In this document: in pieces, positions 1 through 8,776 of the stretch | Layout: the number at the start of each line of letters is the position of its first letter | How positions within the stretch are numbered: position 1 is the first letter of the stretch | Assembly: GCA_028284775.1 (NCBI GenBank) | Contig: JANQRB010000039.1 | Coordinates: 20,391-84,390, forward strand | Length of the DNA: 64,000 nt | Origin: Candidatus Kapaibacterium sp. | Lineage (GTDB): Bacteria > Bacteroidota > Ignavibacteria > Kapaibacteriales > UBA7675 | Direction: 5' to 3' | Position numbers and translations under genes: made by a program | Notes under the pieces: generated by a model | Database searches by the model: none | Seen by the model: the letters and a program-made list of their open reading frames with translations, nothing else | What the model was told of the DNA's origin: nothing

Positions 1-907
1 CAGCATTCGAACGACGGTTGCCGGCGGTCGCGCCGAAAGTGTCGCTGGTAAAGGTGCCGTCGCCATTGTTCAGCCAGATATGATCGGTTTGATTGTAATT
101 GACGATAAGCGCGTCGAGGTCGCCGTCGCCATCCAGATCGGCCAGCTTGATCTCTCTGGCCGCACTGGCCGCGCCGAATGTCGAGCTGGCAAAACTCGCA
201 TCGCCGTTATTCAGGCGGATTGCGTGAGCGTTGTTGTAGCTCGTCACGATGGCATCCAGGTCGCCGTCGCCATCCAGATCGCCGAGGGCCACACTGCGCG
301 TATCGCCCGCGCCGCCGAAGCCCTTTGAGGCAAAAATGGCGGTGCCGCCGTCGACATCCGTCCGAAAACTGTAGACGATGGGTTTGGCGATCGCCGTACC
401 GCTCGTCGCACTGGCGCCGGTGACGGTCACAGAAATCAGTTCCCCCTGCCCGAAATCACTGGTCGGATTGAACACCCGGCTCAGATCGCCGCTGAAACTT
501 CCGCTTGTGGAAAGAAAACCGCTCTGTGATCCGAAGATACGGATGTTGGCCGCCGTCAGGGTCGAAGTGTTCATCGTGGTGCTGAAGGTGATCTTGACGT
601 CGCTGTCCAACGCAACTTCGCTGGCATTGGTGCCGGGCGTCAGCGTGGTAATCTTGGGCGCCTGTGCCAGCGCCGCCGGCGAGCTGTGGGCTATGGCAGC
701 GCAAACAACGAGGGCAACGGTGAGACGACGGGTGCCCAGCGGATTTAAACGAAGAGCCAGGCCGGCCAGTCGCCGTCGCAGGGCTGAACGCAAACGACGC
801 AAACGAAGGCCGGGAGCCGCGAAAGCATCCAGGCGGGCCAGTCGCCGTCGCAACTTGCGATAGCGATGCAATAGCTGGAAAAATGAACGGGGATTGCGAG
901 GGTTCAT
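1..907 (-). CDS. N-terminal part of a secreted FG-GAP/VCBS propeller protein, cut by the left window edge
   Basis: Reading the minus strand from an ATG at 907 gives 302 open codons to the window edge. The first 60 or so residues are extremely arginine-rich (about 18 Arg), followed by a hydrophobic stretch ending SSPAALAQA, which looks like a signal peptide with a very long n-region. Next comes an SbsA-type Ig-like domain (Big_5; motifs IRIFGSQSGFLSTSGSFSG and GELISVTVTGA). Then the first FG-GAP/VCBS calcium-binding repeats appear (GDLDGDGDLDAIV, ADLDGDGDLDALIV). The order matches the complete gene at 12853-16965, so a surface or extracellular adhesin-like protein is expected, with Ig, second propeller and T9SS tail beyond the edge (inference). 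A TATATTCG motif near 970 on the minus strand could be its promoter -7 box. Confidence 0.85.
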   Translation of the reverse strand, partial: MNPRNPRSFFQLLHRYRKLRRRLARLDAFAAPGLRLRRLRSALRRRLAGLALRLNPLGTRRLTVALVVCAAIAHSSPAALAQAPKITTLTPGTNASEVALDSDVKITFSTTMNTSTLTAANIRIFGSQSGFLSTSGSFSGDLSRVFNPTSDFGQGELISVTVTGASATSGTAIAKPIVYSFRTDVDGGTAIFASKGFGGAGDTRSVALGDLDGDGDLDAIVTSYNNAHAIRLNNGDASFASSTFGAASAAREIKLADLDGDGDLDALIVNYNQTDHIWLNNGDGTFTSDTFGATAGNRRSNA

Positions 908-1262
908 AAGGTTAAGGATTTTAAGAATGAATAAGAGATATGCTTGCTTGTATGTACTTGCTGAGTTCGAATATAGTCGGAAGTCAGGTCAGACATGACG
1001 CTGTTACGGTCTGCTTCACAAGCTCCAGCCACAGATGGTGATTGTGTTGGTTGCAATCGTCCATCGGACAGGGTGTGCGGCTGCTTGCCGCCTATCCCGA
1101 ATCGGCCCTACAGTCAACAGGACAGATCGACAGCTGATTTTCGCTCCTATTTCTTTGGCCGGGTCGAGCGGAGTTCATTCGGGAAATACCGGCTCGCGTT
1201 TGGACTTGCTGTGACCGGCACGCCGGCCGGACGATGAAATTGTGTTCAAGGCTCCCGTGAAA

Positions 1263-1598
1263 TTACAAAATTTCCAAAAGCCTTTCGGCCTTTCGCGGCG
1301 GCGATACAATTATTGCGGTGATGATCGCAGCATAAAATTCCGAAAGCAGGGAAATATACATTTGCTCTTGCTCTGATGTAATATGTTTAATCACCTCGCG
1401 GGCATTCCGCAGCGACTCCCCGGTTCGGACTAATCTTGATACGATCGTCGAATAATGCCTGAATTCAACATGCGAAGAGTGAGAGCATCCGGCTGGATAT
1501 TGACTTTTAGTGATACTTCTGTTACCCGCCGCGCCGCAAGCGCGCCAGGCAAAGGCGCTGTTGCTGATTTTTTCGGTCTTCGATCTCGAAAGCTTCAT
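1263..1598 (-). CDS. Doubtful hypothetical protein, 111 aa
   Basis: An open frame in an otherwise empty region. The first 45 residues look non-coding (Cys/Ser/His rich), but the second half is helical in character, with stretches such as GESLRNAREVIKHITSEQEQ and FYAAIITAII. That half is vaguely reminiscent of the C-terminal helices of small four-helix-bundle (S23/23S-IVP-like) proteins. I do not consider this homology established. No convincing ribosome site precedes the start. It may be a gene remnant or chance. Confidence 0.25.
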   Translation of the reverse strand: MKLSRSKTEKISNSAFAWRACGAAGNRSITKSQYPAGCSHSSHVEFRHYSTIVSRLVRTGESLRNAREVIKHITSEQEQMYISLLSEFYAAIITAIIVSPPRKAERLLEIL

Positions 1599-1940
1599 TT
1601 GGAGTAGTCCAGCCCATTCCGTCCATACAGGTCAGTCTCAGACGGCATGCGCATCGCGATTACGGTGGCGGCGTTCTTGTGATCCGGTCTGCGACTAAGC
1701 AGCGACTGACTTGAAGCCTTCGGCTGCGGCAAGGCTGCCAACACGCTTAGCATTTCTTAGCAGCAAACACTCACCATGATCTTGACTCATGATACATCAT
1801 TGGAAATCTGCCGCCAGATCTAATGGCCGAGTCGCCGAACAGCGGTGCTTGAGACTTTTAGCGCCGGAGACTGCGAGCCATTCCGTCACGCTGATTAGCG
1901 TCCACTAATCTTAGGACAAAAACGCCGCCGTCGAGTCTGC

Positions 1941-1972
1941 CCTTGTCCCGGAAAGTCAGAATTCCGGACAGG
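1941..1972 (-). terminator. Candidate terminator after the 2024-7267 gene
   Basis: An inverted repeat (1941-1953 with 1962-1972, 11 pairs with two single-base bulges, 8-nt loop) lies about 50 nt after the stop codon. On the minus strand it is followed 16 nt later by GCG and five T. The U-run is not adjacent to the stem, so termination efficiency is uncertain. Confidence 0.4.
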
Positions 1973-2023
1973 CGTCAGACCTGACGGCGATGGCAGGGGT
2001 TGTCTCGTCCCGCAGGGATTGGT

Positions 2024-5000
2024 TCAGCGCCGGATTAGCAGGGCTTCGAAGGCACTGACGCTCTGTTCTCCGGCCCGCAGCAGCGTTATCTCCACGATAT
2101 ACACACCGGCCGGCAGCAGCGAATCCGGATGACGCGTGTCCAGAACAATGCTGTGATCGCCGGGCTGTAGTTGCTCGCGACTGAGCTCGATCATACTGAC
2201 GCCGGCCATATTGACGAGACGCAGGCGCAGCGGCGCTGCCTCCTGCAGCCGGAATGTTACCGTCACTTTATCGGTGGCAGGATTGGGACTGACTTCGACT
2301 GCGCTCAGCCAGCCCGTCCGCTCAGATTGCGGGTTGAGCAATCTCTGTGGGTTGAGCGAAGCCGAAACCCCGCTTTTCGCAGGCGTCACGCCGACACTCA
2401 CTGTAGCTGTCGACACCCCGCCATGGCCGTCTGCGATTGTGTAGCTGAACGTATCCGCGCCCGGCGCGGCAGCGGCGTTATAGTTTATCGTCGTGCCCCC
2501 GCCTGTAATACTCGTTGCGCCGAGGCTCGCGCCTGTCACACTTGTGATGCTGAGATTATGCGCGTCCGGGTCGCTGTCGTTAAGCAAGGGACTGATGACA
2601 AGCAGATTGTTAGGCGCAACATTGCCCGGCTCGTCGTTGATCGCCTGCGGCGCGCGGTTGCGGAAGAGCGCTGCCGCGGCATTGTCGCGGAAACCCGCGC
2701 TGTATAAGTGTTCACTGTACGCGCCGATCGTCAGGGCCAACACATGATCGAGACCGTCAACGCCGCCAGCGCCGTCTTGCGCCATTTCCAGCCAGGTCAG
2801 CTCGCCCGTCAGCGGATCGCGTTCGAAGAGCGCGACGGCATCATCAGCCGAGCCCGCAGCCCAGACGTGACGTCCGTCGGGACTGATGCTGACAGCACTC
2901 GCGCCGGCCAGCCCGTTCACCACACCGACGCCGTCCTTGTAACGTTTAACAAAGCTGAGCGCTCCGGTCGACAGGTTGCGGCTGAAAAGCGCCACTGCAT
3001 GGTCCAACCTACCGGTAGCATAGACGTGCAGGCCATCGGGGCTAAGCGCAAGTGAAGTCGCGCCCTTCAGGCCGTCCACACCGTTAACACCGTCGCGGTG
3101 ACGCTCCACAAAACTCAGGCGGCCGTCGCTTAAACTGCGGCTGAATACCGCGACGGCATGGTCGCTGTAGCCCGCAACGTAAATATGCCTGGCATCCGGC
3201 GAAATGGCGACGTCGATTGCCCTGCGTAATCCGTCGACACCGCCGACGCCGTCCTTATGCCCTTCGAGGTACAGCAGCCGCCCGTTCGGAGCGCGACGAA
3301 ACACCGCCAGGGCGTTCGAGGCATAAGCGGCGACATAAACACTTTTGCCGTCAGGACTTGTCGCAAGGCCGCGCGGACGCGACAATCCGTCTACCATCTG
3401 TCCGCCGCTATTCTGTCCCTGATTGATTCTTTCGACAAAACTCAAGCTGCCGGAATGCCTATCCAGCGCGAAATGCACAACAGCATTGTTGCCGTAGCCC
3501 GCGGCGTACAAGTCCCCGCCATCCGGACTAATCGCAAGGGCATAAGGATATTTCAAACCGGAAACGCCGCCCGAGCCATTCCGCGCGCGCCCCAGATAAG
3601 TTAAACTGCCGCTGCTGCTGCGACTGAAGATGGCAATTGAATTGTCGCCGCGGCCGGCAACATAGAGAAAGCGGCCATCCGGGCTGAGAACAGTCGCCGC
3701 GGCCTGGCGCAGACCGCGCACGCCATCGATACGATCTTGCTCGCGTTCGACAAATTCGATGTTAACTGCGTGCTGTTTCGTCTCCGCCACCGCCACACCA
3801 ACAATCCCCTCTACACGACAGCCGGCGGCATTTTCAACCGTGTAGGCAAATCTGTCCAACCCGCTGAAGCCGGCGTCGGCCGTGTAGGTCACGATGCCGT
3901 TATGCAGCGACGCCGTCCCATGTGTCGGATCGTCGACCGAAATGATCGTCAGGCCCGCGCTGTCATTGTCCAGAACAGCCAGCGTCACGCTCGTGCTGCC
4001 ATTGACAGCCGCAAAGTCCATCTGCGCGAGGGCAGTCTGGGCCAGAACGGAAATACTCGTCGCCGAAGTGCATCCGTTGACAAAGGTCCGCGTCAAGCGC
4101 AGCTCAGAAGCCGCGCCGCTGGTCCAGAGCACCTGAACATTCGTGCTGCCCTGGCCGCCGATAACAGTGCCGCCGATAGGATTCCATTCCTGCTTAAGCG
4201 CCGCCGCTTCCGGAAGCACGCTGTATTCGAGCAGAACATCGGGGCAGGCGCGCGTTGCTCCGCTAATGCTGAAAATTGTCGCCGCCGTCTGCACCTGAGC
4301 AGTGAAGCTTGCGCTGCTGCTTAAGGATCCGTCCGACACACTCAGCGTGATCAGGGCCGAGCCGCTTTGATCGCATTCGGGGCCGAAACTCAGGTTCATC
4401 GAAGCTGCCGTCGCGCCGAGCGCCAGCTTCGCGTCGGCAATGAGGCTTTGATTATTCGACGTGGCTGTGACTGTTAAACCCGTGACGACATTGTCGATAT
4501 CGTCGATGAGAAAATTGAGTGTCGTGGCGCCGTTAAACGCCAGCATCCGATCGGCAATCGTGTTTATCGTCGGCGCATCATTAACTGGGTTAACCGTGAC
4601 CGTAATGATGGTCGAGCGGATAAACTCGCCGTCACTTGCCGAAATCGTAATCGGCGCGACGCCATTGGCATTGCTCACTGGCTCGAACCGTACTGTGATC
4701 GTAGAAGCCGTTGGACTCAATTGTAGAATATTCGCATCGGGTATCAGGGCCGGGTTAGCAGAAGTCGCGCTCAGCAGTAGTTGGTTAAAAGGAGTATCGA
4801 CATCGACGAGGTTGATAATAGCGGTCGTCGTATTGTCCTCATCGGTCGCAATCGATGCAATCGTCAGCGAAACGACCGGCGCATCATTAACGGCATTAAC
4901 CGTTATCGTGAACACGGTCGAGCGGCTGATGCCGCCGTCATTGACCGAGACGGTGATCGGCGCGACGCCATTGGCATTCGTGGCCGACGCGATCTGGAGT

Positions 5001-7267
5001 TTAACTGTCGCCGCTGTCGCGCCGATCTGTGTAATATTGCCGTCCGGTATCAAAGCCGGATTGCCCGAGGTGGCGCTGACCACCAGGGCCGCCGTCGCAT
5101 TATCGATATCCGCGATCACGACCGTGATCGTCGTGGAGCCGTCTTCATCGAAGGACTGCATTGTTGCATTCGTGGCGATCGTCGGCGCATCGTTAACGGC
5201 CGACACGCTGAGCGTAAAGACGACAGACGAAGTCTGCAAACCATCGGCGGCGCTAATGGTTACGAGGGCGACTCCGCTCGCATTCGCGTTCGGAAGCAGG
5301 TTAAACACGGTCGTCGCGGCGGTAGCGCCCTGCTGGCTGATGTTGCCGTCGGGCAGCAGACTTTGATTGCTGGAAGTAGCGCTGAGCGTTAAAGCGCCGA
5401 CCGCCGTTTCGGCATCGCCGAGAGCCACGGCAATCAGACGCGCCGTGTCTTCCGTGGTCGATACCGCCGTCTGACTCGTGCTGATGGTCGGCGCCTGATT
5501 TGCGCCAATTGTCACACTTGTCGATGTGGAAGTTAAGATCATGCCCGATTGAACGGATACGCTAATGGTCGTCGTAACAGCCGACAGGGAGGAATTATCG
5601 ATCGCAAAGTTCAGCGCCGCGGCGGAATTCGTAATAGTGCCGCTCAAGGAGCCGCCGCCGAGACTCAGCGAGGGATGACTGAAGGATGCGAGAATAGCGG
5701 TAGCGGTCGTGACATTGGAAATGCTGCCGTTGTTGCGCTGCGCCTGTATGTTGACGGCAAAAGACTGCCCGCTGTTGGGGGCGTCAGGCGTTATCGCGCC
5801 AAACGCCAATCTGGCCGGAACGTCGGGATTGAGAAAGACGGACAGCTGATTGCCGAGAACGGTTTCATTTGCGGTTGCAAGATCGACGTCGCCGTCACCG
5901 TCGAAGTCGCCGCTGACAACACATTCAGGGCCAAGAGCCGGGAAGGTAATATCCGGCGCAAATACGCCCGCGCCGTTATTGCGCAGTACCGAAATCGTGA
6001 AGGGGATATTGCGGTTCGACACCGCGGCATCGAGATCGCCGTCGCCGTCGAGGTCCGTGAATACCACGGATTTCGGTCTGACGCCGACGCCATAGCTTAC
6101 GACTGGGCCGAAACTACCGCTGCCGTCATTGAAGCGCACCGCCAATTCATTGTCATCGAGTAAGGTGAGCGCGACATCGGCATCGCCGTCGCCGTCAAGG
6201 TCACCGCTGTACAGCTCCTGCGGCACGCCACCGGTGGCCGAGGTAACCGCCGCGGCAAAACTGCCGGCGCCGTTGTTCAGCAGTACGCCGAGACTCTGGT
6301 CGTTGCTATTGGCGGTCAGCAGGTCCATGAAGCCGTCGTTGTTGACATCGGCGGCTCGCAGCGCCAGGCAGCCATCGCCGGCGGCAAAGGCGGTGGCGGC
6401 GGCAAAGGTACCGTTGCCGTTATTCAGTAATACTGAAACGTTGTCGGAATGAAGATTGGCCGTTATCAGATCGATTGCGCCGTCGCCGTTCAGATCGGCA
6501 GCTTCGATTTTCTGGGGCACGCTGCCGACGGCATAATCGGTACGACCGCTGAAGCCGGCGCTGCCGTCATTAAACAAAACGCTGATGTCATTGTCGATGA
6601 CATTACTGGCCGCCACATCCAGATCGCCATCGGCATCGAAATCGCCCAGTACTAGCGCACCGGGCAATTGTCCGACGCCGTAGGCGGCATCGAGAGCGAA
6701 GCCGCCGGCGCCGTCACCGAGCATCACGGCGAATTGATTGACGTCCTGGTGATTGAGACAGATATCGAGCCGGCCGTCATTATCGAGATCACCGACGGCG
6801 GCCCACTGCGAATTCTGCGAGACGGCGTCGTAGTCCGAGCGGCCAAATCCTGCCCCCTGAGCCGGTTCGGCGGCGGCGCTGAAGAGCCACGACCAGGGGC
6901 GGTCCATTGCCGTGCCGCCACTGTTTTGCGCATTGGTAACGGTCACGAAAATGCGTTCGCCGGCGTAAAATTTGTTGCTCGGGTCGAAGCTCGCTGTCGC
7001 GGCGTTGACGGAAAAATTTCCGCTGGTACTGAGAAAGCCCGATTGTTCGCCGAAAATCAAGACCGACTGCTCGTCGATCGATGCCGCCGACATTGTTTCG
7101 CTGAATTGAATATCGATATCAGCGTTGCGCGCCGCCGCGCCTGCATTAGTGGCGGGGGCAATCGATATGATCGAGGGCTGGCCGGCCAGCTCGCCGGGAT
7201 AGAGCAGCAGTATGCTGCACAGCAGCGCCGCAACGATAGTACAACATTTGCCGAATACGTTTCGCAT
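2024..7267 (-). CDS. Giant secreted twin-propeller adhesin-like protein with T9SS sorting domain (1747 aa)
   Basis: The ATG at 7267 is preferred over the upstream GTG at 7303 because it starts the signal peptide directly (MRNVFGKCCTIVAALLCSIL, ending LAGQ). Domains in order: Big_5/SbsA Ig-like (about 30-135); seven FG-GAP/VCBS repeats (about 155-465; GDLDNDGRLD to GDFDGDGDVD) forming a calcium-binding integrin-like propeller; four cadherin-like tandem repeats with the VNDAP junction (about 590-995); a PKD-like domain (about 1000-1080) and another Ig/cadherin-like domain; seven YVTN-type blades (SPDGRFLYVAG and variants, about 1170-1535); another cadherin-like domain with DGHGGVSTATVSV; and a type-A T9SS tail starting VSPNPATDKVTV and ending in Arg-Arg. 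The expected location is the cell surface or outside. A role in adhesion or matrix binding is inferred from domain type only. Confidence 0.92.
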   Translation of the reverse strand: MRNVFGKCCTIVAALLCSILLLYPGELAGQPSIISIAPATNAGAAARNADIDIQFSETMSAASIDEQSVLIFGEQSGFLSTSGNFSVNAATASFDPSNKFYAGERIFVTVTNAQNSGGTAMDRPWSWLFSAAAEPAQGAGFGRSDYDAVSQNSQWAAVGDLDNDGRLDICLNHQDVNQFAVMLGDGAGGFALDAAYGVGQLPGALVLGDFDADGDLDVAASNVIDNDISVLFNDGSAGFSGRTDYAVGSVPQKIEAADLNGDGAIDLITANLHSDNVSVLLNNGNGTFAAATAFAAGDGCLALRAADVNNDGFMDLLTANSNDQSLGVLLNNGAGSFAAAVTSATGGVPQELYSGDLDGDGDADVALTLLDDNELAVRFNDGSGSFGPVVSYGVGVRPKSVVFTDLDGDGDLDAAVSNRNIPFTISVLRNNGAGVFAPDITFPALGPECVVSGDFDGDGDVDLATANETVLGNQLSVFLNPDVPARLAFGAITPDAPNSGQSFAVNIQAQRNNGSISNVTTATAILASFSHPSLSLGGGSLSGTITNSAAALNFAIDNSSLSAVTTTISVSVQSGMILTSTSTSVTIGANQAPTISTSQTAVSTTEDTARLIAVALGDAETAVGALTLSATSSNQSLLPDGNISQQGATAATTVFNLLPNANASGVALVTISAADGLQTSSVVFTLSVSAVNDAPTIATNATMQSFDEDGSTTITVVIADIDNATAALVVSATSGNPALIPDGNITQIGATAATVKLQIASATNANGVAPITVSVNDGGISRSTVFTITVNAVNDAPVVSLTIASIATDEDNTTTAIINLVDVDTPFNQLLLSATSANPALIPDANILQLSPTASTITVRFEPVSNANGVAPITISASDGEFIRSTIITVTVNPVNDAPTINTIADRMLAFNGATTLNFLIDDIDNVVTGLTVTATSNNQSLIADAKLALGATAASMNLSFGPECDQSGSALITLSVSDGSLSSSASFTAQVQTAATIFSISGATRACPDVLLEYSVLPEAAALKQEWNPIGGTVIGGQGSTNVQVLWTSGAASELRLTRTFVNGCTSATSISVLAQTALAQMDFAAVNGSTSVTLAVLDNDSAGLTIISVDDPTHGTASLHNGIVTYTADAGFSGLDRFAYTVENAAGCRVEGIVGVAVAETKQHAVNIEFVEREQDRIDGVRGLRQAAATVLSPDGRFLYVAGRGDNSIAIFSRSSSGSLTYLGRARNGSGGVSGLKYPYALAISPDGGDLYAAGYGNNAVVHFALDRHSGSLSFVERINQGQNSGGQMVDGLSRPRGLATSPDGKSVYVAAYASNALAVFRRAPNGRLLYLEGHKDGVGGVDGLRRAIDVAISPDARHIYVAGYSDHAVAVFSRSLSDGRLSFVERHRDGVNGVDGLKGATSLALSPDGLHVYATGRLDHAVALFSRNLSTGALSFVKRYKDGVGVVNGLAGASAVSISPDGRHVWAAGSADDAVALFERDPLTGELTWLEMAQDGAGGVDGLDHVLALTIGAYSEHLYSAGFRDNAAAALFRNRAPQAINDEPGNVAPNNLLVISPLLNDSDPDAHNLSITSVTGASLGATSITGGGTTINYNAAAAPGADTFSYTIADGHGGVSTATVSVGVTPAKSGVSASLNPQRLLNPQSERTGWLSAVEVSPNPATDKVTVTFRLQEAAPLRLRLVNMAGVSMIELSREQLQPGDHSIVLDTRHPDSLLPAGVYIVEITLLRAGEQSVSAFEALLIRR

Positions 7268-8140
7268 AGCTGTTATTCCAAAAGATTGGACGAGAAATTC
7301 CACGCCGCCGCAGGAATCGCGACCGGCGGCAGCTTCTTATCGAGCGTCATCAGGTTTCTTAGCCGTATTATTCAGATCCGTAATCTTTAGCGGCGCGGAC
7401 TTCCGGTCCTCGAATTTCACTGTAAATCGGAGAAGGACCTGGATTTTTGCGTAGCCGGCGCCCGGTGTTGCGCCGGATCGTCCGGCGATACATCCCGATC
7501 GAAGCGGGCTGCAACCACCGATGGACGACAATCGGCGCGACACCTTATTCCTTGACTGCTGGCTTGCCGCCGCTGGACGCGTTTTGCCCGATATCGACTG
7601 TCAGGTATCATTTCGCATGCGGGGAAATAGGGCTCCTTTCACGTTGCCTCTGTATTATTTCACACTCCCTGGCGGCGTGTCCCCGCACATCAAAGGTACA
7701 AACGGAACGAATTCTCCGAGGTGGTAAAAAAGTGGAATCGAAGTATAATACTACAAGAATCCGGAGAGCCGAAAAACCGCTTATCCCCTTATTGGCGGCG
7801 GCCCTTATGCCTCGCAGGGCTGGACGCCATTGGTGGAAGATGAAGCATGTGGCAGGGGGTGGCACGCTGCGCAGCAGGTCCTTTTCAAGCCCGCGCCGAT
7901 TGCAGGTGCAGCACTTCTGCACTGCCGCCCGGAATCCCCTGATGCCGGTCCTGGACAAATTGCCAGGCCGTCAACCCGAGATAATGCGGTCGATTAGCCC
8001 GCTATACCATGTGCGGCCTCCTTCACAGGCTCGATACACCCGCTACGATACTGCGCCTTCATCGGGCTAAATTCGATCGGCTTGCAACCGCGAACGAAGT
8101 CAACACACTTATACCATCAAACAAAGGAATTATCGACTCA
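7268..8140. other. Divergent intergenic region, no gene recognised
   Basis: It separates the minus-strand adhesin from the plus-strand sigma-factor gene. Open frames here (for example 7447-8070 plus and 7608-7958 minus) have Arg/Pro/Cys-rich translations with no domain character and are treated as chance. It must contain both divergent promoters, but I could not find a clean TAnnTTTG box. Confidence 0.45.
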
Positions 8141-8776
8141 ATGATCAAGAGCCAAGCCGACATACAACCTGAAGACGCCCTCCAGCAGGAACGCTTCCTG
8201 CGGGCCTTCGAGCCGGTACGCGCTAAGCTCTGGGCCTACCTGCGATCGATGACGCGCGGCAGGGAAGAGGCGGAAGATCTCATGAGCGAGACCTTGTTGA
8301 TCAGCTATGAACGATTCGATACTCTCAGGGCCGAAGAGGCCTTGCTGTCTTTTATGTTCAGCGTCGCGAGCCATGTTCTGCGCAGTCAACGCCGCCGCCG
8401 CCGTCTGCAGGCCCTCCTCCTGGAACGATTCAGGCCGGACGCGGGTGTGACCGCGACAGCACCGGATGTCTCGACCGACGTGCAGCTTGTGCTCGAAGCA
8501 CTGCAGCAGCTACCGCCACGGCAGCGCGAGGCCCTGGCCCTTTATGAAATCGCCGGGCTCGGCATGCAGGACATCTGCGCCATCCAGGGCGGCACGGTTC
8601 CGGCTATGAAGTCGCGAGTGGCGCGGGCACGCAAAAAACTGGCGGCTCTGCTTAAAGTCGAATCGCCTGGCAAGCCACAAGGGTCGGCAATTTCCCTGGA
8701 GAAATCATTAAATGTCAACGGCGCTGCGGGCGGCAGTGTCCGTCTATTACGAACTGTTAACAAGAGCGAGCAATGA
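8141..8776 (+). CDS. ECF-family RNA polymerase sigma factor (211 aa)
   Basis: The start is placed at the ATG at 8141 (MIKSQADIQPE), with AAAGGA 12 nt upstream. An in-frame extension to 8009 has no family character. Region 2 covers about residues 18-90, with EEAEDLMSETLLISYERFD and the FMFSVASHVL helix. Region 4 covers about 115-170, with LQQLPPRQREALALYEIAGL followed by the HTH QDICAIQGGTVPAMKSRVA and ARARKKL. These are the two conserved parts of ECF (sigma-70 group 4) factors, and region 3 is absent as expected. The stop overlaps the next start in an ATGA, so translation of the membrane partner is probably coupled. Its target promoters are unknown; control by the downstream gene product is inferred from gene order. 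Confidence 0.93.
   Translation: MIKSQADIQPEDALQQERFLRAFEPVRAKLWAYLRSMTRGREEAEDLMSETLLISYERFDTLRAEEALLSFMFSVASHVLRSQRRRRRLQALLLERFRPDAGVTATAPDVSTDVQLVLEALQQLPPRQREALALYEIAGLGMQDICAIQGGTVPAMKSRVARARKKLAALLKVESPGKPQGSAISLEKSLNVNGAAGGSVRLLRTVNKSEQ

Larger units (their letters stand above)
908..2023. other. Intergenic region with one doubtful ORF and a hairpin
   Basis: About 1.1 kb between two minus-strand adhesin genes. It holds a possible small minus-strand ORF (1263-1598), a hairpin (1941-1972) just after the stop of the right-hand gene, a short hairpin GATTAG/CTAATC at 1893-1910 and a near-palindrome CGTCAG-AC-CTGACG at 1973-1986. No RNA gene was recognised. Confidence 0.5.

Noticed and set aside
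963..985. GTTCGAATA-like sequence reminiscent of a tRNA T-loop
   Set aside because: No acceptor or anticodon stem can be formed around it; none of the other TTCGA sites in the window gives a tRNA either.
4461..6163. Long plus-strand frames opposite the first adhesin
   Set aside because: Antisense to cadherin-like and FG-GAP repeats; no protein features of their own.
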